Below, piece by piece: positions 35,598 through 45,210 of a stretch of DNA of 64,000 bases. Both the position numbers and the translations under genes were made by a program. Under the pieces are notes generated by a model that made no database searches, was not told the origin of the DNA, and saw nothing but the letters and a program-made list of their open reading frames with translations. The stretch spans positions 186,001 to 250,000 of the forward strand of contig CAKQWE010000001.1 of the NCBI GenBank assembly GCA_934277975.1, written 5' to 3'. Positions within the stretch are counted from its first letter, which is position 1. Every line of letters starts with the position of its first letter. Origin of the DNA: an uncultured Spirochaetales bacterium. Lineage in GTDB: Bacteria; Spirochaetota; Spirochaetia; Sphaerochaetales; Sphaerochaetaceae.

Positions 35598-37499
35598 ATG
35601 GTCAAGAACATAATAGAACACAATGAAAAGGCCCTCCCAAACGATAGAGAAATGAAAGCCCTAAAGGAGTATTTCCCTTCATGCTTCCAAGGCGACTCTT
35701 TTGATATAGAAAAATTCAAAGACTGCATAAGTCCAAAACTGAACATTCAAAAAGAAGGATATGAGCTCAAATTCCTAGGAAAGAACTATGCCCGTCTTTT
35801 GGCCTCACTGGACACGACGACGGTCGTTGTTCCCGACGAAGAGAACAACAGCAAAGAAGAGAACAAAAACAGTGAGAACATATACATCAGCGGCGACAAT
35901 CTCGATGCCTTGAAGCATTTGCTGAACAGCTACTATCACAAGGTAAAGTGCATATACATAGACCCTCCTTACAATACCGGTTCAGATGGGTTTGTGTACA
36001 ATGACAACTTCACTTTCACTCCACAGGAACTATCGTCAAAACTCAGCATAGAGGAAGAAGAAGCAAGAAGATTACTGAATTTGACGAAAAGAGGCTCCGC
36101 CTCACATTCCGCATGGCTTATGTTCATGTACCCAAGGTTGGTGCTTGCAAGAGACCTTTTAACTGATGACGGGGCAATTTTCATTTCCATAGATGACAAC
36201 GAACAGGCAAACCTAAAACTCATCTGTGATGAAATCTTTGGGGAGGAAAACTTCTTAGCCCAACTGGTTTGGGAAAGGGCATACTCGCCAAAGAACGATG
36301 CCAAATTTGTTTCGAACAGCCATGAGTATATTTTGATGTATTCAAAGAAGTGCAACGATTTCGAAATAGGAAGACTTCCCAGAACAGAAAAAGCCAATGC
36401 TCGCTATCAAAACCCAGACAATGACCCCAGAGGAGTTTGGAAGCCTAGCGATTTATCTGTAAAAACCTATAACGCTGATTACGACTACCCAATAACGACT
36501 CCAAGCGGACGAGTAGTCGAGCCTCCAGCAGGCCGCTGCTGGAGTCTCTCCAAAAAAAGTTTTTTGGAGAGACTCGATGATAATAGGATTTGGTTTGGTG
36601 CCGATAACAACAGTACTCCTTGTATGAAAAGATTCCTTTCAGAGTTAAAGTTCGAAGGAATGGCTCCAACTTCGATATTATTCTACAAAGAAGTAGGCCA
36701 TAGCCAAGAAGGAGCAAAAGAAGTTACAAGCCTATTCAATGAAGGCGTTTTTGATGGACCAAAGCCAGCTAGACTTATCACACGCCTTTTAACACTAGCA
36801 AACCTAAATGAAAATGACATAGTTCTTGATTTCTTTTCAGGTTCCGCAACAACAGCCCATGCACTAATGACTTTTGGAATCCCTTGTAAGTCCATACTGG
36901 TTCAACTTGACGCTGAACTAGATGAAAAAATCCCGGTCCAAAAGAAAGCCAAGCTCTTTTTAGAAAGACACAATTTACCACCAACATTAGACCAAATAGG
37001 CATGGAAAGAATAAGAAGAGCTGCAAGGAAGATCAAAGAAAAGAACCCAAACACGAAGGCAGACCTTGGTTTTAAGCACTACACCCTAAAGGAGCCTTCT
37101 ACACTAGTCCTCGACAAACTTGAAAAATTCGACCCCAACGCTAAGAACCTGTTTGAAGAAAACGATATTCTCTCTGAATTTGGCATTGAAACAGTCCTTG
37201 AAACCTGGCTTGTCCAAGATGGCTATGGATTCACCGCAAAGCCTGAAATAATCGACTTGGAAGGTTACACTGGATACTATATAGGAAAACATGTTTACCT
37301 ATTGGACAAGGAATTGACACAAGATGCAATTGCTTCGTTGACAACCAAAATCGAAACGGAACCTTCTTTCAATCCAGAAACAATTGCCATATTTGGATAC
37401 AGCTTCACATGGACGGAATTGGAGGACTTGAAAATCAACCTCGCCAGACCAAAGGCTACAGAGAAGAACCTGAACGTAAACATAGATGTACGATACTAA
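35598..37499 (+). CDS. Type III restriction-modification, DNA methyltransferase subunit (Mod)
   Basis: The 633-residue protein is an N6-adenine methyltransferase of the beta order. The catalytic motif DPPYNTG is at residues 122-128 and the S-adenosylmethionine motif DFFSGSATTAHALM is late in the chain (about 415). The large central region would hold the target-recognition domain. It methylates one strand of an asymmetric site and is needed by Res for both modification and cleavage. AAAGGAG is 7 nt before the ATG chosen. The coding sequence is visibly richer in A and T than the thyA operon next door, which suggests acquisition by transfer. Confidence 0.93.
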   Translation: MVKNIIEHNEKALPNDREMKALKEYFPSCFQGDSFDIEKFKDCISPKLNIQKEGYELKFLGKNYARLLASLDTTTVVVPDEENNSKEENKNSENIYISGDNLDALKHLLNSYYHKVKCIYIDPPYNTGSDGFVYNDNFTFTPQELSSKLSIEEEEARRLLNLTKRGSASHSAWLMFMYPRLVLARDLLTDDGAIFISIDDNEQANLKLICDEIFGEENFLAQLVWERAYSPKNDAKFVSNSHEYILMYSKKCNDFEIGRLPRTEKANARYQNPDNDPRGVWKPSDLSVKTYNADYDYPITTPSGRVVEPPAGRCWSLSKKSFLERLDDNRIWFGADNNSTPCMKRFLSELKFEGMAPTSILFYKEVGHSQEGAKEVTSLFNEGVFDGPKPARLITRLLTLANLNENDIVLDFFSGSATTAHALMTFGIPCKSILVQLDAELDEKIPVQKKAKLFLERHNLPPTLDQIGMERIRRAARKIKEKNPNTKADLGFKHYTLKEPSTLVLDKLEKFDPNAKNLFEENDILSEFGIETVLETWLVQDGYGFTAKPEIIDLEGYTGYYIGKHVYLLDKELTQDAIASLTTKIETEPSFNPETIAIFGYSFTWTELEDLKINLARPKATEKNLNVNIDVRY

Positions 37500-37511
37500 G
37501 GAGTTGCATTT

Positions 37512-40469
37512 GTGGAACTAGTATTACAGCAAGGACTGCAACATCAGCAAAAAGCCATTGATGCATTGGTGGAAGTCTTCAAAGATACAACTTTTGAAGA
37601 ACCGACACTTTACTATGAAAACCCCTCGATTCCTCTTCATAACTTTAACATTAGTAGGAATATATACCAAATACAACAAAGCCTATCTCCTGAATACAGA
37701 AGTACATACCATTCTGACTCGTATCTGAATCTAGACATAAAGATGGAAACCGGAACAGGGAAAACCTATGTATATACAAAAGCGATGTTTGAGTTGCACA
37801 AACAATACGGACTGAACAAATTCGTAATAGTAGTCCCTTCGTTGGCAATCAAGGCTGGAACGGCACAATTCCTTCTCGACGATTACACGAGACACCATTT
37901 CCGCGATTCCTGTGGCTATGACTGTACCATGGAGGTGAATGTCCTTGAAGCACCCAAAGGCCAGAAACGAGGCCGTTCATACTTTCCTTCTGCAGTCGAA
38001 GAGTTCGTCAAAGGCTCCTTTCAAAACAGCAAGAAAATATATGTACTTCTCGTAAACATGCAACTATTAACGAATGCGAAACTTTTATCTCGAGACGACT
38101 ACGACTACGGAGTCGAAGGCTTCTACAAGCCACTTGATGCAATAAAAGCAACAAAGCCTGTGGCGATAATAGATGAGCCACACAGATTTGCGAAAGGAAA
38201 CGCAGCATTCAAATCCATAATCGAGAACATGGCACCTCAATGTATAATACGCTTTGGAGCCACATTCCCAGAAACATCGTCAGGAAAAGGAAGGTACAAA
38301 CTGGTTTCCAAGGACTATCAAAACCTTTTGTACAACTTGGATGCCTGTGAATCATTCAACCAAGGACTAATCAAGGGTGTTGCTAAAGAACACTTTGAAT
38401 CAATCTCAAACAAGGAAGAAAAGGTAAAGATAACATCCATAGACAGCAAAGAATCGATTCATCTTTCATATAGGAGGAAAGGAGAGTCAACAAAAAGTTT
38501 TGTTCTGAAAAAAGGAGATTCCTTGGCGATAGTAAATGGGGCCTTTACGGGAATCACCATAGAAGCTATAGGAAAAAGTTCAGTCGAGTTCTCAAACGGA
38601 ATAATAAAGAACACAGGGGAAGAGCTTGATGTCGATATCTATATGACATCATATCAAGAGCAGATGCTACGACTGGCCTTGAAGAGACATTTTGAAACGG
38701 AAAGAGAGAACTTCAACAGAACCTTCAAGATAAAAACCTTGGCGCTGTTCTTCATTGACGATATAACCTCTTACAGGCAAGATTCCAACGGGAAAAAACC
38801 TTACCTCCTTGAATCTTTTGAAAACCTATTGGAAGAGGCGATAAAACAAACCCTCGTGAGTCTCTCTCCTCAAGAATCAGAATACAAGTCATATCTTGAA
38901 GCAAGCCTTGCAAATATTCCATCCTGTCACGCAGGATACTTTGCTCAAGACAACAGCAGCTCAGATGAAGACATAGCAAAGGAAATCGATACCATCTTAC
39001 ACAAGAAAAAAGAACTGCTGACAATCAGAAAGGCAAATGGAACGTTCAATACTCTCAGATTCCTTTTCTCAAAATGGACATTAAAGGAAGGATGGGACAA
39101 TCCAAATGTCTTTACGATAGCAAAGCTACGTTCAAGTGGCAGCGAAAACAGCAAGCTCCAAGAAGTTGGACGAGGACTTAGACTCCCGGTTGATGAGAAC
39201 GGAAACAGAATATCCAATGAAGAATTCACATTGAATTACATCGTCGATTTCACAGAAGCAGACTTTGCAGACAAGCTGGTACAGCAAATAAACGGTGAAA
39301 TGCCACAGACAATGACAATAAGCGAAGAAAAACTGCTGTCCGTTGCAAAGAAACTCAATACAACTGCAGAAGACCTTTTCTATGAACTTCTCACGAAGAA
39401 ATACATTGATAGAAAAAGTAACATTAGACCGGAATCCCGTGGAATTTTCTTCGAAGAATACCCAGATTTTGCAACAGGTCTCAAAACAGGAATCATCAAA
39501 GATAGGAACAAAGAAAAGCATACGACAATCAAAGTCAGACCAAAAGTATTCAACGAGCTACGAGAATTGTGGGAGACAATCAATCAAAGGTATCTTCTTT
39601 TCCATGATTGCGACCTCAATGACAACCTTGAACAAGTTGTATTGTCCCTATTTGAAAAGAAGGGAGTCTTTTCAGATTCTGTAATGAGAAGCGAAAGAAG
39701 CACAATAAGAAGTACTGGTTCAGAAATGGAAGTCGTCCGAGAGACTGGGGTTTCATATCTTGTAAAGAAAACCATTCCATACAACCTATTTCTCAAAAGG
39801 ATTTCCAAAGCCACAAACATTCCGATAAGAACAATCCACTCTGCATTATGCAGTTATTCCAAGAAACACGATTGCGATTTTTCCGAACATTTGAATGACA
39901 ATACGATTGGCGCATTCATAAAAGAATTCAATGAATGGAAGTCCCAAAACCTCCAGACGAGATTCAAGTATGTCAAGGGAGACTCGAAGCATCGAGCCAC
40001 TGCATTGACCTACTCTGACGGCTCAATGCGACAAGAGATTGCACAAGGTAGAATTGGAACCAAAATAGCACCAGGAACACCAAGCGAAAAGTATCTTTAC
40101 GATGTAATGGCATATGATTCACCTCTAGAGAAAGCCAACATCCTAACCGACGATGATAGGATTATTGTTTACGGAAAAATCCCTCGGAGCAGCATAGCAA
40201 TCCCAACAATAACAGGAGAAACATACAGCCCTGATTTCATGTACATCATAAAAAAGGCAGATGGGACAAAAGAACTGAACATAGTTATAGAAACGAAGGA
40301 TGTTGAAAACAAAGACAGCCTACGTGGCCTCGAATCAATCAAGATAAACTGCGCTGAAATCTTCTTTGATATGTTGCGAAAGGATGGATACAACGTTCAG
40401 TTCAGGACCCAACTGAACAACAAGCAAATGAGCCAGATCATTGCGGAGATGGTTCAAAATGAAAAATAA
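37512..40469 (+). CDS. Type III restriction-modification, restriction subunit (Res)
   Basis: The 985-residue protein starts at a GTG with AAGGAG 8 nt upstream, overlapping the mod stop. It has superfamily 2 helicase motifs: METGTGKT (Walker A, residues 78-85), IIDEPHR (near 220), RFGATFPE, LKEGWDNPN and EVGRGLRLP. A C-terminal PD-(D/E)xK endonuclease follows (SPDF near residue 905, IVIETK near 925). Both halves are complete, so the system is probably active. It cleaves DNA with two unmodified, inversely oriented sites after ATP-dependent movement. Confidence 0.94.
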   Translation: MELVLQQGLQHQQKAIDALVEVFKDTTFEEPTLYYENPSIPLHNFNISRNIYQIQQSLSPEYRSTYHSDSYLNLDIKMETGTGKTYVYTKAMFELHKQYGLNKFVIVVPSLAIKAGTAQFLLDDYTRHHFRDSCGYDCTMEVNVLEAPKGQKRGRSYFPSAVEEFVKGSFQNSKKIYVLLVNMQLLTNAKLLSRDDYDYGVEGFYKPLDAIKATKPVAIIDEPHRFAKGNAAFKSIIENMAPQCIIRFGATFPETSSGKGRYKLVSKDYQNLLYNLDACESFNQGLIKGVAKEHFESISNKEEKVKITSIDSKESIHLSYRRKGESTKSFVLKKGDSLAIVNGAFTGITIEAIGKSSVEFSNGIIKNTGEELDVDIYMTSYQEQMLRLALKRHFETERENFNRTFKIKTLALFFIDDITSYRQDSNGKKPYLLESFENLLEEAIKQTLVSLSPQESEYKSYLEASLANIPSCHAGYFAQDNSSSDEDIAKEIDTILHKKKELLTIRKANGTFNTLRFLFSKWTLKEGWDNPNVFTIAKLRSSGSENSKLQEVGRGLRLPVDENGNRISNEEFTLNYIVDFTEADFADKLVQQINGEMPQTMTISEEKLLSVAKKLNTTAEDLFYELLTKKYIDRKSNIRPESRGIFFEEYPDFATGLKTGIIKDRNKEKHTTIKVRPKVFNELRELWETINQRYLLFHDCDLNDNLEQVVLSLFEKKGVFSDSVMRSERSTIRSTGSEMEVVRETGVSYLVKKTIPYNLFLKRISKATNIPIRTIHSALCSYSKKHDCDFSEHLNDNTIGAFIKEFNEWKSQNLQTRFKYVKGDSKHRATALTYSDGSMRQEIAQGRIGTKIAPGTPSEKYLYDVMAYDSPLEKANILTDDDRIIVYGKIPRSSIAIPTITGETYSPDFMYIIKKADGTKELNIVIETKDVENKDSLRGLESIKINCAEIFFDMLRKDGYNVQFRTQLNNKQMSQIIAEMVQNEK

Positions 40470-40591
40470 GGGCACAATTCCCCTAAATTGTCAATGGAAA
40501 GTATTATGGTAAAAGGCTCTTCACTTTATTCTAGGAATTGACCTCCTTGATGGAGACACTCGGAAAGCCTTCCATGGATTCGACCTCGTTG

Positions 40592-40825
40592 ACCATACGC
40601 ACAATGCTCACAATACTCACCATCACTACAAAACACTCACAATCCAATGTCTGTGGCTCTTGTGGCGCTTAAGACGCTTAAAGCTCTTGCAGACGATTGA
40701 AAAGAAATGAAGGGGTAGAGCGTTCCAGACCGCGCCTGAGCGTACCTGGACGTCCCTTGTATATGGATCTAGACCGTTTTAGAGTGGCTAGAGCGCCCAG
40801 AGTGGCTAGTTCGTCCAGAGTGTCC
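40592..40825. repeat. Composite nonamer-repeat element, copy 3
   Basis: It has the same plan as the element at 8.0 kb. ACAATGCTC-type units occupy 40592-40636, four GTGGCGCTT-type units 40653-40688 ending in GCAGACGATTG, then a linker with GAGCGTTCC and AGACCGTTTT, and five AGAGTGGCT-type units 40781-40825. It fills the gap between the res gene and the terminator of the lipoprotein operon. No gene is supported between 40470 and 40949. Confidence 0.8.
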
Positions 40826-40884
40826 AGATGTGCAATGGCAAAGCTGTCCCTTTTTCAATCACTCAGCTTTCAGTGAAGAACCTA

Positions 40885-40917
40885 CAAAAAAGGGCTGCCA
40901 GCGTATGCCAGCAGCCC
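40885..40917 (-). terminator. Intrinsic terminator of the nuclease/ABC-transporter operon
   Basis: GGGCTGC / GCAGCCC (40892-40898, 40911-40917) with a 12-nt loop is followed on the minus strand by TTTTTTG. It lies 33 bp after the last gene of the operon. Confidence 0.9.
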
Positions 40918-40949
40918 CGAATACCCAATAGAGTAAAACTCAACCAAAC

Positions 40950-42290
40950 TTACATGAGCTTGCAGTCCTTGTCGAACTCGATTGTGCCCTTGTAGTTCTT
41001 GATCGTTCCGCCAACGGTGATCTCGTCGCCAACTGCGAGCTTCTCAACACCTTCGCCGGAGAGGCGGTAGCACTGAACGACCATGTCAGAGAGGCCGTTT
41101 ACGACCATGTTGACCGTGATGTTGCCGTACTTCTCGCTGTATGCGCTAGGAATCTCTGTGACGACACCCTTGAGGACTCTAGCACCTTCGAGTGCAGCAC
41201 CCTCTTCAAGAGCGTATGCGGCCTTGAGGGTCTTAAGGTATGCAAATGCCTTGGCATCGTTCAAAAGCTGGCAGCCCTTGTCGAACTCAACGGTTCCCTT
41301 GTAGTTCTTGATTGCACCCTGCACAACGATTGTGTCGCCAACAGCAAGCTTGTCAACGCCTTCGCCGCTGAGTCTGTAGCACTGGACCGTTCTCTCATCG
41401 CCTACTGGAATCATATCAACGGTGATGTTGCCGTACTGCTCGCTGTAAGCTGTTGGAATGCCTGTGATGACACCAACGAGGACCTGAATCTTCTCCTTCA
41501 TTGCCTCACCTGAAGCAAGAGCATAGGCGGCATCTACGACAGCAGTCTGGTCTGGAGTGTAGCCCATGCTTACCATAACAGGCTTGTCGAACTCGATCGT
41601 TCCCTTGTAGTTCTTGATCTTTCCATTGACGGTGATCTCATCGCCCACTGCAAGAGCTGCAACGCCTTCTCCACTGAGCCTGAAGCACTGGATGATGTTG
41701 TCAGCCATGGCACCAACCTGGATGTTGACCGTGATGTTGCCGTACTGCTCGCTGTAAACAGTTGGAATTGCAACAACGACACCCGTGAGTGTGACTGCAT
41801 TGTTCATGCTCTCGCCATCTGCAAGCTTGTATGCAGCAAGGACTATGTCTTCCATTGAAGGATCCTTCTGACCCTCTGGGAGGACGTGCTTGATATCAAG
41901 GGCAATCGTCTCACCAGTTGCAGGATCAGTGATCGTAGCTGTGAGGATGTAGTGGGTCTCTGCTGGGGCAGCCTCGTCTACATCAATGAGAACGACGTGG
42001 TTCTCTCCTGGAACAGCCTTTACAAGCTCAGTATCGGTAGACCATGCAACAGGATACTCGACACCTTTGATTGCAACGACATCAAGGACTTCGTAGTCGC
42101 TTGGTGTACGGGTCTCAGGATTGCTCTTGGAACTCTTGTCGAACATGACCTTGAGATATGCCTTTGCCGATTCAAGGGCTGAAGCCTCTTCAACGACAGG
42201 TGCGACAGCTTCGCTCTTGACGCTTGCACATGAAACAAGGCACACGCACAGAGCAATCAGCAACAGAATGGAAGTCAATGATTTTTTCAT
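40950..42290 (-). CDS. Lipoprotein with three tandem OB-like repeats
   Basis: The 446-residue lipoprotein has a signal peptide with lipobox LVSC (Cys21). An immunoglobulin-like region follows (VAIKGVEYPVAWSTDTELV, ILTATITDPATGE). Three repeats of about 90 residues come next, each reading GVV..IP.AYSE.YGNITV, then VQCYRLSGEGV..LAVGD.I.V.G.IKNYKGTIEFDK. The repeats look like the small OB folds found in secreted nucleases such as YhcR, so nucleic-acid binding at the cell surface is plausible but inferred. It is the last gene of an operon with a thermonuclease lipoprotein and an ABC importer. AAGGAG precedes the ATG. Confidence 0.75.
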   Translation of the reverse strand: MKKSLTSILLLIALCVCLVSCASVKSEAVAPVVEEASALESAKAYLKVMFDKSSKSNPETRTPSDYEVLDVVAIKGVEYPVAWSTDTELVKAVPGENHVVLIDVDEAAPAETHYILTATITDPATGETIALDIKHVLPEGQKDPSMEDIVLAAYKLADGESMNNAVTLTGVVVAIPTVYSEQYGNITVNIQVGAMADNIIQCFRLSGEGVAALAVGDEITVNGKIKNYKGTIEFDKPVMVSMGYTPDQTAVVDAAYALASGEAMKEKIQVLVGVITGIPTAYSEQYGNITVDMIPVGDERTVQCYRLSGEGVDKLAVGDTIVVQGAIKNYKGTVEFDKGCQLLNDAKAFAYLKTLKAAYALEEGAALEGARVLKGVVTEIPSAYSEKYGNITVNMVVNGLSDMVVQCYRLSGEGVEKLAVGDEITVGGTIKNYKGTIEFDKDCKLM

Positions 42291-42315
42291 CTTGTACTCC
42301 TTTTGATCTTAAAAA

Positions 42316-43704
42316 CTAATCGTTTACAACGATGTCCTTTGGCGAAATGACCTTGATCTGGTAGGATCCATCGAACAGATCCACAAGCCCCTTGACGTCT
42401 ATGGTCTTGCCCATGTATGCATCTGCGGTAATGAGGTTTCCCTTCCCATCCGTAAACACGGTAGTGCGGACATGGACCTCAACGCCGTCAGCGGAGCAGA
42501 CAAGCGTCATTGCACCATATGAAGAGCTGGACGGGTCGCTGGTCGTGAAGACATCCTCCACGAACAGACCATCCATCTCCAAAGTCGTATTCAAAGCCAG
42601 ATATGCATAGTCGTACTCGCGCACGATTTCAACACCGCCATCGTCCATGCCCACGACATCCACCTTTCCATCAACGAAGGTGGAAGGAGAAGTCTTCACG
42701 AACGCAGCGCTGTGGCCGGAGCTTATCATCTTCACATTGTTTGGATTGTCCGGGTCCATGAGCTTGTACGAAAGCCCGGATACCTGATACATCCCTCCTG
42801 CTTCGTAGTACTGTACAGTACCCACGATGCGCACCCTGTTGCCCACGGTCAAAGCCTTGAGCGCAGGGCCTGGAAGATTGAAGCCGTAGTACACGGAAAC
42901 TCCGTTGTACATATCCGTCTGGGGATCGTATTCCTCTACATAGACGCTTCCACCATCGTCCTTGGCCACTACGCCTTCGAACGCCACCTTGATGCCGTTG
43001 TACTTCTCAATGTTGAGCCTAAGCTCGCTCATCGTAAGCTCCACGGCATCTCCGTAGTAGAAATCAGGATCCTTCTCGCCGGAGAAGACGTTGAGCTTCA
43101 AGGCCTTTGCCTGCATGAGGGCCGCCATTGCAATGGATCCATAGCGGTTGTTCGCCGTGGACGAGGCAATGGCAAGGCCGTTCTGAAGGATCTCAACGTT
43201 GAGGTTCCTGTATTCTTCGCTGTCGCTTGTCCGGTACCAGACCCACACGAGGTATCTCGACCCCGTGGAGTCGCGGTTCCACTTGTCGTCATCGCTCTCT
43301 ATGATTATGGAAGTGGCGTTGGAAAGCCTTTCACGTGTGAAGTTGGAGGCCTTCTTGCCATACTCCTCGACCCTACCCGTGGACTCTGGGGTGTTTATGG
43401 CAAGGTAGCGGGCTTTGAGCACGCCACCCTCCATCACGGACTCCGGCACATAGAAATGCGTCGTATCGCCGTCCACGAATGTCTTTACGGTCACTTCCTG
43501 CTTCACGGTGTCCGAATCCATGACAAGCCTGAGGTCTGCCACGTAATCCTTCACCTCAGTGGGCTGGGCGACCGCATTGGAGGAGTTCTCACCATAGACC
43601 GATGTCCCAGAGCCCTCCTTGCCTGAAGCCGATGCACAGCCTGCAAGAGAGAAAACAACGCAACATAGAACAAGAACAAAAGCAGCGAAAGGAAGCTTCT
43701 TCAT
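42316..43704 (-). CDS. Thermonuclease (SNase-like) lipoprotein with C-terminal OB-type domains
   Basis: The 462-residue lipoprotein has lipobox LAGC (Cys23). Residues about 65-205 match staphylococcal nuclease: FVDGDT (Asp21 position), ARYLAINTPEST (Arg35, Thr41, Glu43 positions, with Asn where Asp40 is usual), EYGKKASNFTRERL, SRYLVWVWY (Arg87 position) and NVEILQNGLA. OB-like domains follow (KVAFEGVVAKDDGGSVYVEEY and IDVKGLVDLFDGSYQIKVI). It would cleave DNA or RNA outside the cell. Its operon also encodes a complete CUT1-type importer, which suggests uptake of the products. No strong ribosome site is visible; coupling to the upstream gene is likely. Confidence 0.85.
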   Translation of the reverse strand: MKKLPFAAFVLVLCCVVFSLAGCASASGKEGSGTSVYGENSSNAVAQPTEVKDYVADLRLVMDSDTVKQEVTVKTFVDGDTTHFYVPESVMEGGVLKARYLAINTPESTGRVEEYGKKASNFTRERLSNATSIIIESDDDKWNRDSTGSRYLVWVWYRTSDSEEYRNLNVEILQNGLAIASSTANNRYGSIAMAALMQAKALKLNVFSGEKDPDFYYGDAVELTMSELRLNIEKYNGIKVAFEGVVAKDDGGSVYVEEYDPQTDMYNGVSVYYGFNLPGPALKALTVGNRVRIVGTVQYYEAGGMYQVSGLSYKLMDPDNPNNVKMISSGHSAAFVKTSPSTFVDGKVDVVGMDDGGVEIVREYDYAYLALNTTLEMDGLFVEDVFTTSDPSSSSYGAMTLVCSADGVEVHVRTTVFTDGKGNLITADAYMGKTIDVKGLVDLFDGSYQIKVISPKDIVVND

Positions 43705-43718
43705 TCTGGAATCATCCC

Positions 43719-45134
43719 TTAGTTGTTGTACTCACACTCGTCGATTGCATCCTGGAAAGCCTGGAGGATCATTGCATCGACGTTGTCCGTTGCAGTCGAG
43801 AGACACTTGGAAAGAAGTGCGCCAACCTGGTCGCGAGCTGTGGATGAGCCGTTGAAGGCTGGGGATGTGTAGTATGCATCCTCCTGCTCAAGACATGCCT
43901 TTGCGCTGAGGGCTGCGATGTTGTCATAGCCATCGGCGTTTGCAATGAAATCGGCATAGACAGCGTTGTCCATAACGGACTTGATGACTGGAACATAACC
44001 AGAGTCCATGGAGAATGCAGCCTGGAAGTCAACGGATGTTGTGAGGAACTTCACGAAAAGCCATGATGCCACGACTTCCTGAGAGTTGGCCTTGTCAAAG
44101 ATCACAAGGCTTGGACCCTGGGAGATGACCTTTCTGTTGTCCTGTGAGACCTGTGGGATGGATGCGATTCCAACTTCGAATGGATATGCACCATCGACCT
44201 TTGCTGGGCGCTGGTATGTTGCACCTGCAGAGGAACCAATGGACATGTAGCTCTTTGGATTCGTCGTAGAGGTGAAAAGGCCTGATGTGTATGCGCCGTA
44301 GAGCTTCTGGGTTGTGAGATAGCCCTTCTCATACCAGGACCTGAACAGCTTGATGAACTCTCTGTTCGTCTCGTTGTTGAACAGGTAGTGGTCGCCCGTT
44401 GCGCTCGTGTATGGGCTGTTGTACTGCTCGCACATGTTGATGAACCAGTTGGACTCTGAGTCATATCCAAGAGGAATGGAGTTTGGATCGATTTCCTTGA
44501 TCTTTGCACAGACAGCTTCCATCTCATCCCAAGTGGTTGGGACTTCAATGCCGTTTGCATCGAAGAAAGTCTTGTTGTAGTAGAGGACCTCTGTGGACTT
44601 TGAGAACGGCAAAGTGTACATGAGACCATCGCCGAACTGGCGGCCTTCGTTGTAGTAGCCTTCGATGAAGTCGGCCTGCTGCTCGGCTGTAAGGCCCAAT
44701 GTCTCTGTGGTGCCGTCCGCTCTTGTGACGACGATTTCGCTGTTGATGAGATTGTCAAGCGTTGCGACCGCACCTGCCAGGTTGTAGAGGGCTACGTGGT
44801 CTGGATAGCAGTATGCTATGTTTGGCTGGTTTCCAACAGTGATCTGCGTGCTGATCTGATCTCTGAGATCGTCATAGCCACCTACGGATTCGTATACGAC
44901 ATGGATGTTTGGATAGAGCTTGTTGAACTCTACGATATAGTCATCCAGAGTATGTGTCTTGGTCGAGCCAATCGTATGGTAGAAGGTGATTGTGACTTCG
45001 CTTCCGTCATAACCTACTTCTGGAACCTCGAATGCTCCTTCGACCTTCGCATTGCCAGACTCGGAGTTTCCTCCGCAGAATGCAACCATCACTGCCCCAA
45101 CAAGGAGCAACAGAACCAGAAAAGTTTTCTTCAT
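43719..45134 (-). CDS. ABC transporter substrate-binding lipoprotein (CUT1/UgpB-MalE type)
   Basis: The 471-residue lipoprotein has lipobox VAFC (Cys20) followed by a flexible GGNSES linker. The type I extracellular solute-binding fold is seen in VTITFYHTIGSTKTHTLDDYIVEFNKLYPNIHVVYES, PNIAYCYPDHVALYNLAG and the late WLFVKFLTT segment. Family members bind oligosaccharides, glycerol-3-phosphate or polyols. In this operon, with a nuclease, the ligand may instead be a nucleotide or nucleoside derivative (inferred). AAGGAG is well placed. A perfect 7-bp hairpin separates it from the permease gene. Confidence 0.92.
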   Translation of the reverse strand: MKKTFLVLLLLVGAVMVAFCGGNSESGNAKVEGAFEVPEVGYDGSEVTITFYHTIGSTKTHTLDDYIVEFNKLYPNIHVVYESVGGYDDLRDQISTQITVGNQPNIAYCYPDHVALYNLAGAVATLDNLINSEIVVTRADGTTETLGLTAEQQADFIEGYYNEGRQFGDGLMYTLPFSKSTEVLYYNKTFFDANGIEVPTTWDEMEAVCAKIKEIDPNSIPLGYDSESNWFINMCEQYNSPYTSATGDHYLFNNETNREFIKLFRSWYEKGYLTTQKLYGAYTSGLFTSTTNPKSYMSIGSSAGATYQRPAKVDGAYPFEVGIASIPQVSQDNRKVISQGPSLVIFDKANSQEVVASWLFVKFLTTSVDFQAAFSMDSGYVPVIKSVMDNAVYADFIANADGYDNIAALSAKACLEQEDAYYTSPAFNGSSTARDQVGALLSKCLSTATDNVDAMILQAFQDAIDECEYNN

Positions 45135-45169
45135 GCTTTTCTCCTTTTATTGATTTCAACCTATATGCA

Positions 45170-45187
45170 TCGTCCCTGAGGACGATA
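45170..45187 (-). other. Intercistronic hairpin before the binding-protein gene
   Basis: ATCGTCC-CTGA-GGACGAT (45170-45176, 45181-45187) is a perfect 7-bp stem with a tetraloop and no U-tract. It is probably a processing or stabilising element that raises binding-protein expression. Confidence 0.55.
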
Positions 45188-45210
45188 TCTCCCAATAGAC
45201 CTTTGGCGGA

